Of a DNA stretch of 64,000 nt, positions 46,886 to 61,900 are shown piece by piece. Source of the DNA: Diplocarpon mali. Its lineage: Eukaryota > Ascomycota > Leotiomycetes > Helotiales > Drepanopezizaceae. The notes under the pieces are model-generated. The model made no database searches. It was given only the letters and a program-made list of their open reading frames with translations, and was not told where the DNA came from. Numbering within the stretch: the first letter of the stretch is position 1; every line of letters begins with the position of its first letter. The DNA lies in NCBI GenBank assembly GCA_024741835.1, contig JAENRP010000024.1, positions 1 to 64,000 of the forward strand, in the 5' to 3' direction. The translations under genes were made by a program, and so were the position numbers.

Positions 46886-47130
46886 TATAAAACAGAAGGG
46901 AGACAATACAAGAATAGGCCTAAGGGAAGACCTAAAAACAAGAGGAGGAAGCACTATAAGCGGGCTCTCTTAGATAAGATATTAGGAACAAGTCCTAAGT
47001 ATAGGGTATATTCAGTACTATGGCGATACGCGCTATCTCTATATATAGAAGATGGCCCTTTTATCCTCCTACTATCCTACGTTAATTATATAATATATAT
47101 TATAAGACCTATCTATCTTAGGTCTTTATA
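46886..47130 (-). repeat. G3 3' LTR
   Basis: 245 bp, on the plus strand TATAAAACAG...GGTCTTTATA. The inverted repeat AGTAGTAG-type (plus strand agtagtagcccttactact) lies just beyond its inner edge. Confidence 0.9.
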
Positions 47131-47290
47131 TATATCTTAAATAATAAAAGTAGTAGCCCTTACTACTATTAGCAAAGAATATAAAATAATATAGGTTAAG
47201 GCAATAGTATGTCAATTACTAGCAAACCCTAAGTGCGAGAAAACTAATATATCAAAAGGCCTAAACTAGGGCTATATTATTATCAAAGGT

Positions 47291-47362
47291 NNNNNNNNNN
47301 NNNNNNNNNNNNNNNNNNNNNNNNNNNNNNNNNNNNNNNNNNNNNNNNNNNNNNNNNNNNNN
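47291..47362. other. assembly gap (72 N) in G3
   Basis: It lies 18 bases from palindrome P14 of G3 (47381-47403), the same element position as the gaps in G1 and G2. Confidence 0.98.
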
Positions 47363-47482
47363 TTTATATATGCGCTTTTTACCTATAGGCTAGGCCTAGG
47401 AGTTAGAAAAAGAAACTAGCAAAATAAACAAATAAGCTATGGAATCGCAATAAAAATAATTAAAATAGAACCAACTTAGGCG

Positions 47483-50400
47483 TTAGTTTTCCTTAGTTCT
47501 CTTTAAAGGACAGGGAGAACTATTATTAGATAATACTCTCTTTACTAAACGACTACTTCTTTTTATAGTATTGCTATTAGTATCTGATAAGGTAGGTCTT
47601 GGTATGGCAGGAGCTTTTATACTCCTTGCGGATGCTAGTATAGTATGACGGCTTCTGCCGATAGGAAGAGAGACTTATATAATGGCGTTATTATTATTAT
47701 TATTATCATTATCCTTAAGGGAATTGTTAATAATAGAAGAAGGGAAGGCGGGAGATTCTATAAATACTACTTCCTTAGCCTTGCCCTTTAATAGATCAAG
47801 TTGCAGGCTGGGCCTAGGAGTTATATCAAGTGTCTTTATATAGGGTTTCTTAGTACTATACTTCTTAAATAGAATCGTCTTATCAATTATATTATCAGCT
47901 TTGATATTATTATCTATATCTTTAGTCTTTATCTAAGACTTATCGCTATATAACTATAGCTCTAGTTATTGAACTAGCTTCTAAGTACTAGTAAAATCTT
48001 TAAAAAGTTCTTATTTATACTTCTTTAAATATATTATTAGCTGAGATATATCTTTTGCAAACAAATCCTTTATAGTTATTACTACTAATGGATTATTTTA
48101 TAGTTGTCTTCCTATAAGAGCATTTGATAATAGGCCACCTTTCGTTATATAAAGCATTGCTTGAAATTTGGCAGATGATTCTCCTATAATACTCTATTTG
48201 GCTATTCTAGGTCGCTTTATATTAATAGCGTTAATTAAGAAATCATTTAGGTCTATTCTGTTTTTAAGAACTTCGTTCCTAATGACTTTAGTGTAATTGT
48301 TACTAATTGTTAAGAACCCTCTCTTGCTTAGTTCCTAATTCGACTTAAGGTTAACAAATGTTTCTTATCTTATAAATATAGAAAAAGGCGTAGTTTTATT
48401 AGAGATATACTTATTTAAGAGAGTCTTTTCTTTAGTGTTTAGTTCTTTCTATTATACCGCCTTTTGTACTAGGTTTAAGGAAATCTATTGCGCGTTTTTA
48501 GGATAGTAAGGTATAAGAGCAGATGACTTATAAGACTTTTACTATATAGCAAATTGCCCTATCGATCGTTTGGCAGCTGGAATCACATAGTAGTTAAGGG
48601 TTCTATTATTAGGTATAGCGACTTGCGAACCTGGCCTAGGAGTTAATCTAACGAATCTTATATTAGCGTCAATCTTAGTTGATACTACTATTATATAGTA
48701 GTCAATTCCTATAAACTATGCTAGTTTAGGGTAGGCCATTAGCTTATGTAAAGAATTATAATAAGTTAATAGTGCTTTTAAATACAATTTATAATATATT
48801 CGTAAAGTCTATTATATTAGACTATATATTATATTATAGAGAAAGGCGGAAGGAGGCAATGATTTCTTATTTAAAGGGCGGAAATGATATTTATATATTA
48901 TTACCTCTTCTTATGCTAAAGTCACAAACGAACTCTTCTTGCGAATACTATGGCCTTATATACGCACTGCGCTTAAGAATACGCAACTAAATAGTTTAGG
49001 TATATTTAAAAAACCTTTGCTATAAAGTGATATAAAATCGTCTGAGGTTAGTATGGACTTATATTAAGCGGGGGTTTAGGAGATATTATAAAACAATTTT
49101 AAAGTCTTAAGTGCTACCTTGAATTTTATAAAACCTAATGATATATTTTTCTTAATTTAGTTGGCTATTTTATTACCGCTAGCTATGATTGCATGATTTC
49201 TGGGATATAATAAGAACAAAGTTGGGTCAGGTATAGTATAGAATTTATATATATTAAAGGAGACTTATTCATTAGTTAAAGACGACGTTGCCAATCTATA
49301 GTATTATACATATTATCGTTTATAAAGAGTATAAAATTTTTCAAGACTAAAGTCTTTAAACATTCCTATCACAAATCTGCTTAATTGTATCTTTATCTTT
49401 AGTATTACTATAATCTTGAATCTGTCGCTATGCTATAGTATTATCTTAATATTAAGGGGGACTCTATAGCATTCTATAGAAATAATTATTATACCATCCT
49501 CTGTCTTTTCTTTAAGAATATAGTAATTACCTTTCAACTTCTTATAGTTGATGAAAAACTGTATGATATTATCTGCTAAAAACTTGTCTTATTATAGCTT
49601 TATGATCTATTTGACGGCTCTTACTATTGCTTCTTATGCTAATAAAACTTCTCCTTGGTTTTCCTTCTTTAAACGCTTTATTATAGACTTATAGAATTTT
49701 AGAACAAACTTTTATAGGTCCTTAGGGAAAGATTGCATAATATCTGCGATATCCTTCTTAATATTATTAAAAATTTCTAAGATATTAGTAATAGTGCTTC
49801 CTTCTTTATTTGACAAATCTTCTTTTAAGTTTATAATATTATATGCACTAACCTATAGGCTAGGCCTACGACTCAATTTATTTGCTATTAGTATTTAAGG
49901 TATTCTAGGCATTTCTAGGAACGGTGATTTAAACTCATCTAAGTCTGATGATTCGAGGTTATAATAGTTAGCAGTTTGTATTTCTAATATTACAGATACC
50001 TTATATTTAAGGACCTCTTTATTATATGCTAATTCCACTTATAGGCTAGGCTTATAAGTCAAATTTTCTTTATCAGTTAGTTCTATTAAGGGTAGTAGTA
50101 TTTTCTAAGCAATAGGAACTATAAATTCCTATCTTTCTATTTTATTATTAAAATAGTTTATAATATACTTAGCGAGATAGATTATCTTTTCTTTTATAAT
50201 AAGTAGATTATATTATGACTATTATAGGCCGAGGGTATTTAAAATTATCTAATTAAGAAGGGCTAGATTATTATACTACGCTAGATCGTCTTTTATAGTT
50301 TGAATAGTAGAGTGTATAATAGTGCTTAAGAACCTAATAAATTTTCTGCCTCTTATATTATTACCTTAGAGTTTCTTTATACCTTTTTAAATAGTAAAAT

Positions 50401-50947
50401 AATTTAATACCTATATGGCCTTTGCTACTAGTTGGTATATTTTAAAAATCTTGCCTAGTCCTCGTAAGGCGTTATTGATAATAATGTTAGTTATAAAGTA
50501 GGTTCAGAAGAGGGTACTATAAGTACTATTTATAAATTGTAGCAATCTTTTCATACCTTTATTCTTTTTATCTTAGTTTCTCTAAAACAAATCCATTAAT
50601 ATAAAGTAACCTTAATACTCTTATAAAAACTTTTTACAATTAATTCCTTTGACCTTAAGCTCTTCCTTAAGAAAATCATCAAAGCTTAAGAACCCCTCCT
50701 TAACAGTAGAAATTCTATAGTTTAATACTTTAATAAAGGAATTTAAGAATACTTATTATTCTATTTCACCTAACGTTTTATAAGTAGTTATAATATCTTC
50801 TAATGATCTTAATGACTTGCTATCCTATGAAAACCCTCCTTTTAATATTAGTTTATTATTAGTAGTGCTTAAGGACTTGCTACTTAAGGTAACAATTGAT
50901 ATATTCTTCTTAGGTATGGCCTTTTTACTTATAGTTGGTGGTACTAT
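47483..50947 (-). pseudogene. G3 ORF3, unknown accessory protein
   Basis: 3465 nt, from a former ATG (now ATA) at 50947 to TAA at 47483, where G1/G2 have TGA. The N-terminus after the start reads VPPTISKKAIPKKN. It is 9 nt shorter than the other copies, in frame. Palindromes are at 50037, 49851, 48621 and 47799. A stop-free 72-codon run on the opposite strand at 48772-48990 is only its shadow. Confidence 0.72.
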
Positions 50948-51135
50948 AATGAATTAGTTGGCAAGGGGGTAGCTCTAAATAAAGAGATGATTATTTAAGA
51001 AAGATTAATAATATAAGAGGCCTATACTAGAAAAGATTGATAATAGAAAGATAATAGTAGTAGTGCTAGTATTATAGGTCTAGTAAAGTTGTAGAGAAAG
51101 TAAAAAAAAGTAAAATCGTTATATAAGGAGAGGCT

Positions 51136-51143
51136 TATTTATA
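51136..51143 (-). promoter_or_regulatory. candidate ORF3 TATA box in G3
   Basis: The minus strand reads TATAAATA in CTCTATAAATAAGCCTCTCC, the clearest of the three copies, followed by a pyrimidine-rich stretch. Confidence 0.45.
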
Positions 51144-51511
51144 GAGTTTGGAATCGCACTAGTATATAAAGGAAAAGTAGGCATAATGAGCTTGGAAGTA
51201 GGAACAAAAGTAGGGTATGATATATATAAGGACCTATAATTAGTAAATGATAATTCTTTAAAGGTAAGGATGATATTTCAAAGGTAAGCGTTAGAAAGTT
51301 GCATATAAAGGAAATAATCAAAGGGTAGATTATATAAAGAATAAAGTAAAGTAAAGAATATATATAGAATAGAATAATAAATAGAGAATAAAGAGGTATA
51401 AGTATATAGAAAGTAGATAATCTAAAAAAAAATTCAATATCTAATTTGCAATTTCTTTAAATGGTTTTTAAAAGGGGGAGGGTAGACTATAATTCTTTAG
51501 ATTAAGTCGAT

Positions 51512-54500
51512 TCAATTGTTAGTTCTATTATTACTTCAAAGTCTTCTTCTCTTATATTAGTTCTTATTTCTTAGCGATTTCTCAACTTTAAGGACCTCTC
51601 TTAAAGGATCTTCTATTAATACCCTTAGATTTAGTAACTAAGGTTCATCTGAACCTTCTTATAGGCTTAAGCCAGCCGAGTCCAACCTTATTCGCAGGTT
51701 AGGCTCGCGAGTTAGTCTTAGCGTTTCTGAACTTAAGGGTAAAAACAGGGGATTGGTTTCTAAATTAGGGTTTGATACTATATTAGCGTCTTAGTTTATC
51801 CCTTTTCCGAATCTTCTTGCAATAATGCCTTTATCAATTAGTATATTAGGCTCTTAAATAGCATTTACTTTATCGCATTATCTTTAAGACTTAAGTCTAT
51901 AAAGAAGCGACTTAGTATTTATAACGTTTGTCTAGGCCTTAACAAGGGCATTGAATAGCTTTTAATTATATTCTATAAGGTGGATTTTCAATTCATCTTT
52001 ATTAAGAAGAAACAACTCCTATACTTCGATTATAACTAATAGATCTACTTAAGAGCGTTGACTAATAATAGCTTTAAAGAGGCTGCTATAGTTTTCAAGA
52101 TGAAAAGCTACCTTAAAAGGTGCAGTAGTTCTGCTTATATTAATCTATTAAGGTACTAGAGGTTACTTTAAAGTAAAGATTAAAAAGATAAGATTAGAGA
52201 TTCGAGTCTTATTTTCTAAGGTGTTCTTATTATAGACGGCTATATAATTATTATAAAAGGCTATGAAACTACTAGTCTTATAAGAATTGTTTAAAAGCAT
52301 TTTAAAAAGGTATTCCTATTTTATTATTACTATAATTAGATTGCTATTATTAGTAATAGGTCGCAAGATCTCCTTTCGCTTTAATTTTACAATTATTTAA
52401 GCTAATTGAGATTTTGAACTAAGTGCTTAGGAAGTCTATCGACTTATCTTTTTTACAAATAGAGTGAGTTTTATATTCGATTAAGAGCCGACCTACCTAT
52501 TAAAGCTTTTAAAAGCTGGCCCTTATCCGATCGATAGGATCTGATAATCTAAGACTTGCTTTTTAATAAAATTGACTCGCAGGCTAGGACCGTAAGTAAA
52601 AATCGGAATTTCTTTATTAGTAGTACTTATATCTCTCTTTATTAAAACGACTTGATTATAAAGACTAAGGCCAATTAATTAAGGAGGTTTAAGGTAGGCT
52701 ATAAGCTGATAGGTTCCTCTACTTCTTGCTATTATAACTAAGAGGTAGAATCTATAATGCATTCGAAGGACTTATTGAATAAGATTGAATATTATATTAT
52801 AAAGAAAATAAGAAGGTATAGAGGTCGCGCTATCTATAGGATAAAAGTGATAAAGATATATCTTTGCTTCTTATTTTATAATAGAGAGGAATGTACTTAT
52901 AAAAGTACTATTATTAGTAGTAAAATTGTCAGTTAGGAAGCGGTATCTAAAGGGTTTAGGCATTATAATTGACCCTTCTTTTTCTATTTCCTCCTACTGT
53001 TTATTATTTAGTAATATCGATAAGAAGGAATTATTCTATTTAATTAGCTCTAACGCCTTTAAGGCTTTAGGATCAGCCTTGAATTTTGCAGCACTTAAAG
53101 ATGCCTCTATTATTAATAGATTAGATTTGCGTATCCTTAAAGAGACGAAGAATTGATTATTAAAGTAGATTAGAAAAAGATCGATATCTTTTACTATATA
53201 AAGAAGTTTAAGGTATTTAATAATTTCGTTAATATTAAATCCTTTATAATTAAGACTATAATAAACCGAAAGAGAGCAAATATAAAGGTTATAAAGTCTT
53301 CTTCCTTTAATTCCTATACTAAGAAGATACTATTAAAAGCGAGTTTTTATTGCAAAGGACACTTAAATATTATATCATTCTTTAAGTTCAAGGTTAAGAA
53401 TAACCGATTGAGGCATATTGCTATAATTATAAATGTCTTAATCAATAGATTCCTTTTTGTATTCTCTTTCTTATAAAATAAAATAGTCCCGCTTAGCATC
53501 TAAGAGATTAGGTTCTTAACTTTTATAATTATTAAAGAATTAAATAATATCTATAAGGGCGAACTTATCTAAGATAAGCTATTGAATCTATCTAACGGCT
53601 CTCTTAATTATCTCTAAAGTAGGAGGAATAGGGTCTTTCTTTATATTATTATTTCTAAATTAATTGCATATAAATATAAAGAAGTTAAAAACCAGCTCCT
53701 TTAAGTTGTTAAGAAAAGAGTTTACGCAAGCGCGCAATCCTTTAGTTTTAAATTGCAAATCAGCTAAGGTAGCTATCAAACGATCTATCCTTCTTAAAGG
53801 TTAAGCTAAAATTGGTTATTTAGCTAAAGGAGAGTTCTTTAAAGATTCTGAAAATTCTAAAGAGGCTACGCTAAGCGTTTGAGCAGTCTATTCGATAGCG
53901 GTTTTTAGAATCATTTTAATAAGAGGTAGGTTAGGTCCAGTTTTAAAATTCTTATTTTTGACTCCTAGTCTAGGACCGCGAGTCAAATCATATAGTTTAG
54001 CGCTTATTATATCTTTAGGCTAAGAGGCGAATTTTAAAGTAGGCTTAACTATAAATAACCAATTCCCTTCTTTATTATTAAAGAAATCTTATCTAAACTC
54101 TATTATAAGAGTCTAGTTCTCTTTTAAAATAAGTAACCTATAAGTAAAAGCGCGAAGCTTTAGTATATTAATAATAGTACTATTAGGTAGGGTAACTTCT
54201 ACAGCTTAATTTGATCTTTTTATAGCCCTATTAGCTACTATAAGTATTGCATTAGATAGACCTACAAATCTGCGACTGCAAATTCGATTGCCTTAGAATT
54301 TTGCTACTCCTTCTTAAATGATAAAGAAATTAAGAATTTAAATAGCTTTGGCTATAGGAGTGTTTTCCTTAAGAATTTTTAATAATACTTACCTTTTATT
54401 ATTAGAATTAATATTTATTAGGAAATATAAATGAAATAGGAGTCCTCTTTTATTAGTGGCTAAATTATCTAATCGTCGAATAGATTCTTCCCTTTTATCT

Positions 54501-54808
54501 TAGTCTATTTTAAAAGTATTAGCTAAGGTTATATATTAATCTGCGTCAGCTAAGAATTCCTCTTTAAAGATTCCCTTTAGTCTTAATTCTTTAATTAGGA
54601 AGTTGTTAAATTGGAGAATTCCAAGGGCTACTTAGGTTGAAAGGTTGCTAATAGCATTCGCATAAGCTGAAAGGAGTTTTTATTACTTTATATCTCCTAA
54701 GGCTGCATAGGTCGATTTAAAGCTCTCTAATAATGCAATAGCTCTATTATCTTAAGAGAAGTTTATAACTAGTACTTATTTATCCCCTATTGCAGTAGAT
54801 AAAACCAT
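51512..54808 (-). pseudogene. G3 ORF2, unknown accessory protein
   Basis: ATG at 54808, TGA ending at 51512, 3297 nt as in G1 and G2. The internal TGA is shared with G2. Palindromes are at 53961, 52575 and 51690. One stop-free run on the opposite strand (52926-53156) is a shadow of this frame. Confidence 0.74.
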
Positions 54809-55012
54809 TTGTGAGTTCTTTAAAGGTATATTGCTTATAAAAGATAGGGAGTATAAATAAGAGAGTTTAATAGGATATAAGAATTAAAAGGGCATATAAG
54901 TTATAATAGGTTTACTATATATATATTAAGGAAATTGGACTTTTTATTTATTATTCAAGGAAAGTAATAGGAATATTATAATTAAAGGCTAATATTAAGA
55001 ATATAAAATAAG

Positions 55013-58000
55013 TTAAAGCAAGTAAGAATTTAAGATGATCTTAAAAGATCTATATCTTAAATAATAAAAGAGGCATCCTTACTAAAAATGTAAAAATAAG
55101 AATTAGAGAAAGGTAGGACAATTGATAGGCTAGGAAATTATTTAGTATTCTTATTTATATTCTTTAGATATTTTAAGAATAATGACTTAAAGTTGCGATT
55201 AGTTAGGTATTTTAATATTCTTTACTTATAAGACTGGCTTATAAGTCAAGTTGGAAAAATCTTAGTCTTTATCTAAGGGTTTAAAATTGCTTATATTGCC
55301 ATTAGTTCCTGCAGAAGATTCGGAGGTTATATCAATTTCTAATTTATCTTCTAAAGGGAATAAGGTCTAATTGCATTAGTAAAAGCGCTTTAGTCGATTA
55401 GCTGCAAAGGTTCTTTTAATATCGATTCTATTAAGTTCTTAAAGAGAATAGTATCCTTTTTCTTTCTGCTTAGATTTAACTTTGAATAGGCTAAGCTATT
55501 GATAGTTAAGTTTAGTATCTGCTAATATATTAATACTTCTTATAATATTATAGACTAGGATAAGATCATCTTTCTAAATAGGGTGCGTTTTAAGTACTTT
55601 AGAAGCAGCCTATGCTTCTTTAGCTTTTTCCCTATATTATTTCTTTTGCAGAATGATTTCCTTTATATCTATATCTTAAAGCTTAAGTTATTAGTATCTT
55701 ATTGCTAGCAAATCGGAACGGTTTTAAATTTGACTATAATTAAACAATCTTTAAATAGGCTATTAGGATTTAAAAGGGAGCTATGCCTCTTTACTATAGA
55801 TAAGGAAAAATAGTATAACTTTAATTAGTTTATAAATTATCGTTTAATAAGTAAAAAGTATTTTATAAAAGTATTTTATCTAATTTTTAAATCCTTTATA
55901 AGTAACTTTAGATAGCCTATTAAGAATGTCGCAATATCCTTACTTTACTACTTTATTAGCTTTCGAGTTATACACTAAGATTTAAACCTATTTAATACTA
56001 TATTTTTATAAAAAAGCTTTAACTATTCCTTTATTTTTAAGGCCTTTATTAATAGTTAGTCTGCTAAAAAGTCTATGGCGATAGACTACGTCTTTTTAAA
56101 GGAACTTTGCAATAGATTTAAAGTTAGTAGATCTTAAAGGTCGTCCTTTAGGCTATCCTAATAGGTCTTCCTTTATTAGAATAAAATATGTAATCCTATT
56201 TTCGATTATTAGTACTTATATAATATTAAGACTGACTTTATAAGAAAGGCCTAATGGCTAGGTTAGGAATAAGGGATTCTCTTTATAATTAGGTTTTTAT
56301 TTCTAATAAGAGATGCAACTTTTTACAAAGGTTTTGCAGTTTTTAAAAGAATCCTTTTAAAAGAATTTCCTTAAGAGTTGGTGGTAGGTGGACTTAGCTC
56401 CTTAGTAGCTAGTTTCCTTATAAATATCTTAAATAGCCTTAGCCCTTAGTTTTTCATTATTTAAGTAGAGTTATATAAGGAATGAGTTATTACTCCTTTT
56501 AAATAATTGTCTTTCTTATATTAGATAAATTAGAGCTTTAGCTTTGAATTTCTAAAAATCTTTAAAAGCAACTATCTTTAGTCGTTTAAGCGTGATTAAA
56601 AATTTTGCAATTTCTTTAAAGTCATTTGAATAATTAGGTAATAAAATTCTCTTATTTAACTCGCGGGCCGGGCTCGCGAGTTAAGTCCCTTTAAAGCGAT
56701 ATATTAATAGATAATTAACTTTATTCTCTACCTACTTATTAATATCTATTTCATCTTCTTTAATTAAATCAAAGGGGTAAGGACGAGTTCTTCTTAAAAG
56801 GCTATTAATAGTAGTATTTTTCATTCTTGGAATATGTTTGACTTTAAAGTCCATTAGTCTTATTTAAGCAATCTATTTTATTAGTAAGGCTCTTAGTAAG
56901 TCGCTTATAGCCCTATTCAATTGTTCTACTAGTACTTTAGTATCGGTTTCAAGGATGAAGTAAGTGCTATAGAGGTCGCTTTTCATCTTTTTTATCGCCT
57001 TTAAAGCGCCTTTGCATTCCTATTTAATAGTATTATACTTTATCTCTATTAGATTCTAAAGACCACTTTTAAAGCGAGCTAGATGTCTTTTCTACTGGCT
57101 ATTAGCTTATTAAAGGATAGCACCCTATCTGATTAAGCTTGCGTTAACTATTAGTATAATTGGCCTAGCGTTGGCTTTATAGTCTATTTTAATTAGATAT
57201 AGCGCTTTAAGTAACGCTTGCTTTAGTTGTTTTATAGCCTCTATTTAAGGTTCCTCCTATTGAAACTTAGCCCCTTTCTAAAATAAGGAGTAAATAGGTG
57301 CTGCCTTTTTAGCAAAATCCTTAATCTAAATGCGATAGTATATTATAACTCTAATAAACGCGCGAGCTTCTGCTACGTTATTATACCTCTTCTATTTGTC
57401 GATTTTAAGTACTTTAGCCCTCTAAAGACTTTGGCCATTGGAATTAGTAATAAAACTAATAATTTCTATTGATAGGAGATAGTATTATAACTTTGGACCA
57501 ACTGTTGCTTTTGCCCTTTCGAATCGTATAAGTACTTAGTCCAGGTTCTAAATGTGTTCTATTATAAATCGTTATATACTAGGGAGAACTTCTTTATAGT
57601 TATAGAATGATTTTAATCCTTTTACTCCTATATCATCTATATAAGGGAGCGCAATATTAGGTATATAATCTATTAGTATTTTATAGATTACTTAAACAAA
57701 TTGAGCGATCGAATTTATAGCCCCTTAAGGTAATTTTATCATTTGAAGTAGCCTAAGAGGGGTTTGAATTGCTATTATATCTTTTGATTTAATATTAAGA
57801 ATAAATTGATTATATTTAAAGAAGAAGTTAATAAGAGAGCTGCAGGTTAATCTTGCGAATTTATTTAAGAACTTATCTATATTCAAAGGAACATTAGCAT
57901 CTCTAATAGTTACTCGGTTCATCTCTACTATTGCTATTATTAGTCTGTAAGTTCCCTTCTCCTTTTTAGCAACTAAGAACCATTTGTTCTTATAAGGGCT

Positions 58001-58996
58001 ATTATAGAACTTGAGAATACTTTGCTTTAGCCTATCCTTTAATATTTCGATTACCTTTTCTTAAAGAGCTTTAAGGACCTTGAATGTTTTCTCTTGCTAA
58101 GCTTCGTAAGGTATTATCTTAATCTTAATATAAGATATGACTTCTTTTCGAATCTGACCTAGTTCCATTTAATCAAAAGCTAAAGCGTCCTTTCGATTTA
58201 TTAAGGTTTTATAAAGGAGTTCGCGTTCTTGCTCTATTAAGTTATCTCCAATTTTTAATATATTGAAACGTTCTTTTATTAGCCGATATCTAATAGGTTT
58301 ATTAGAAAATCTGCTTATGATAAACTTATTGAATTTGCTACCTAGCTTTAGAGGTCGACGCTTCTCGTCTTATTTAAACTAATTATCTAATCCTTTAGGC
58401 TTTAAGCTGTTAAAGATTCCTTAATCTACCGGTTATACTTTATCAGCCTTGCTTTTATATATAGTTTGAATCTTAGCTAGTATTATGCTTTTCTACCTCT
58501 TTCCTTTTTTATTAAATCTTATAAAACAGTCCGAATTTTCTTTTTTAAAAATAAATAAAAGATTTTCTAAGTCGTTAATTTAAAGTGCGTAGATGGAAAT
58601 ATTATTAGTAATTTTATTATTTTTTACTCACAGGTCTAGTCTATAAGTGGTTTTTAGGTTTTTTAAAATGATTAGTAAATTATTAAAATTTGTAAAATAA
58701 ACCCTCTTTTCTACTATATTTTTCTTTTTTCTTAATTATTAATCTGATAAAATGCTAATTATACTATTTTTCAAAATTCTAGATTTGACTCTTAATCTAG
58801 GACTGCGAGTCAAATCGCTATTATTTAAAATTGGCAAACTTACCTTTCTTTTGCTATAACTCCTCGCTAGGTGCCTTCCTTTACTAGCATTAAGCCTAGC
58901 CCTTATACTAGCTAATTGTTTCTTAAAACCTTATTCTAGAATTCGGCTATATCTTTTGCAATAACTATTTGTCCTTTTAAAGATCAATCTATATTC
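55013..58996 (-). pseudogene. G3 RT-RNase H-integrase ORF
   Basis: Same extent as in G2 (3984 nt). The RT box PYIDDIGVKG is intact near 57630-57655, with both catalytic Asp codons still present, unlike G1 and G2. RNase H VNASLI and ETDTKVLVEQLN are near 57150 and 56940. It ends at TAA 55013. Palindromes P3-P6 are at 58788, 58626, 56659 and 55224. Confidence 0.82.
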
Positions 58997-61900
58997 TAAA
59001 GACTAGCTTTTATAAGACTATCTTTAAGATAGTTAAATATTAGCTGAGATTTTAAAATAAAGGGTATTCTTAAAAGAATGTTATTTGAAGAATTCTCTAT
59101 TACTAAAAAGTCAATATAATTAATAATTCCTCTAACTCTAATCTTTACGTTTTTCACCTATCTATTAAAATTGTATTTCGATCTAGAGATAATTGAATAA
59201 ATAAAGAGTCGATCGCTAACGATTGTTAATTAAGCTATTTCTGCCACTTTTCTAATTATTATATTAACTTCTGAACTATAATCGATTAGATCCTTTACTT
59301 TAACTGATTCTTCTATAGAACAAATAATAATAGGGCTTTTTATCGCAACTACTGAATAATTTCGGTTGATATTCTAAGATATTAAAGCTATTACTATAAT
59401 ATTATAGTACCTTTAGGTTCCTTTATCTTTTGCAATCTAGAGATATTTAATTAAGGCTAAGTGCTTCTTAAAGTTCTTTTACATTATAATTTCCATTTCC
59501 TTATTATCATTTAAATCTTTAGAAGTAATTAGGATATGCTTTCCTAGCACTTTATTAAAGCGTTTAATCAAATTAAATAGGTCTTTGAACATGAGGTTAA
59601 TTTACTAGGCTATAATATTCTTTATAGCTTTCTCTATTGCGGTTGAACTAGCGTATTTATTAACGAATTTTTCCTATTTTAATATCTGTCTCTTTCGCTT
59701 AAGGTCAGGGGTCCGCGTAATAACTTCGACTTCTTAATCTTTAAGCTTAAAGCCATCTTCATCTATTATATCTTTAATCAATTCGTCTGCTATATCGGCT
59801 TTATCCTCGTCTACTACAGTTCTAGATTATTAGGTATCTTTTAGCATTTGGACTCTATATTAAGATTCCTAAGTTGCATATATTGATTTCTAGACTTTGG
59901 CTAGTTTTATTAGTATTAAGGGAGTAGTAGATTTAGAAGGACGCTAAGTATTCTAAGGGTTTTTAAATATAGAAGCAGTATTAATATTAGCAGATACGTT
60001 ATTATTAACCTATCCTAAGATAGAGATACCTTTAACTTCTGTAGCTGTTTGATTAGAAGCTAGGTCCTTAAGAACTCCCTTAGGTAGGTTGCTAGTTGGA
60101 CCTATATATATATAAGTTGGAATTTTGGCATTTATATCTATAATATGCTATTGTTTGACCAAATTCTTATCCTATTTTATATTATATATTATTGTTCGAA
60201 TAGTTTATAACTATAAGTGATTCTGGTGCTTTTTAATAAGGATAGCTTCTGGCCTAGGATCTTTAATATAAAGCATCCTATACTTATTAATATATATAAC
60301 CCTAGTATTAATAAAACGATAGAAAAGAGGGTAATTGTTGCGATACTTATATAGAGCGCAGTTGGGTTCTTTGTTATTGCAAAAGTTGCAGGTTAGTCGC
60401 CTTCTATTGCTATTCCCTTGGTACCTTATAGCATTGATATTAGTAGAGTGCTGGTTAGGATTAATTTCTCCTTTTTTAATTAACTATTGAGTTCTTATAT
60501 TAGCTGGTTGTTCTGAATGATAAGAAGCAGGAGTCTGGTAATAGGAACTACTATATTAGCTTATAGTGGCCGAGTTTTGCCTATTACTAAATTGAAGAAT
60601 ATGCTGTTTTTCTTATAAAAGATTATTAATCCTAGTTTTTAAGCTTTGGATTCGGAGTTTTATAAATTGGGTTTTAAGTTCTTTAATTCTAAGGTTAGAT
60701 CTTACTCTTAAGTCGGGCCTGCGAGTAAAAGGTATAACTACTAGGTTCTTCTTTGCCTTTTTTATAACTTTTAAAGCTTTTGAGTATTCTTAGACCAGAT
60801 TCTTAAGGTCTTTAGTATAAGAGGGAATAGGGGCTTTTTCCTACTCTATAGTATTAATGGTTCTTTTATTAAGATCTGACTTTAAAGCAAAGGCTGAGAA
60901 TTCCTCAAATAAGGCGAAGGTTATAGGGTCTTGCTTATCGATTTTAAAATGCTTAATGATCTTATTTCAAAGGCCAGTGGGTAATCTAAGCAAGAAAAGA
61001 CAGCCTCTTTCAATTTCGCTAAGTATTTTCTAGCTGATTAAGGTATTTGATATACGAGTAAAAGTCTAATAGTAGTTCTTAAGTTCCTTAGTAGTACGAG
61101 TAATTAGAACAAATTCCTTTAAGAAAGCCAGGGTATTGCGAATCTGCTATCTATTAAATTCTTAAAATTCAGATTTAAGGGCCTTGATAAGGAGTTCTTA
61201 TAAACTATGAGTTTTCCATTTAAGGAGGGACTTGATAATATCCTTACTTATATGATTATAGTAGCAAGGAAGTCGAGAAATCATATCCTCTTATATAATA
61301 CTAAAATTGTAATAAGTTTCCTTATATTACTTAAGGAAATCAATAATATTGGCGCTTATGAAGTAAGGAGTACTAAGGGAACTAAGGAGGGGAAAGTGAC
61401 TAGTAATAGCCCTAAATGCGGCTATTATCGTTTTATACTAATTATCTAAGTTGATAGAATCTATAAGGGGTAAAAGGGAAGCTTTGATATTGCAAGATTG
61501 ATTATTAAAAGGAGTACTTCGAAATTCAAAAGGGTTTAAAGAACGTTTAGAATTTGAGTCAATCTTAAAGTGACTAAGACGAGTTTGAAAAGATTTAAAT
61601 AAAGGGTTAGTGAAAAGTTTAAAATTGTTATTATTTTTAATATTTTCTAGTATTAATATTAAAAAAGTAGATAGTAGTCTTAAGTTATTTAAGGATGTCT
61701 TTTTATCCTCTTACTTATAGGCTAGGCCTAAGAGTAGAATTCCGAATTCTGCTAAAAGTTTAATTTAAGTTTGCTAAGAGATTCTAAGTAAGTGCTAAAC
61801 AGCTAATAGGAGCGTTATAACTAATTGCAATAAGATAAGGTTTATTTAATTAAGGACTAATTTCTAAGATAAGGTTTATATTTAAGATTCTTCTTAGCCT

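Noticed and set aside
48772..48990. 72-codon plus-strand ORF
   Set aside because: It is antisense to ORF3 of G3 and not preserved in G1 or G2.
52926..53156. 76-codon plus-strand ORF
   Set aside because: Antisense to ORF2 of G3; corresponds to the minus-strand run at 17002-17259 in G2.
57725..57922. 65-codon minus-strand ORF as an independent gene
   Set aside because: It is part of the G3 reverse transcriptase (VPLNIDKFLNKFA region).
61207..61449. 80-codon plus-strand ORF
   Set aside because: Antisense to G3 gag, and the frame is broken in the homologous parts of G1 and G2.
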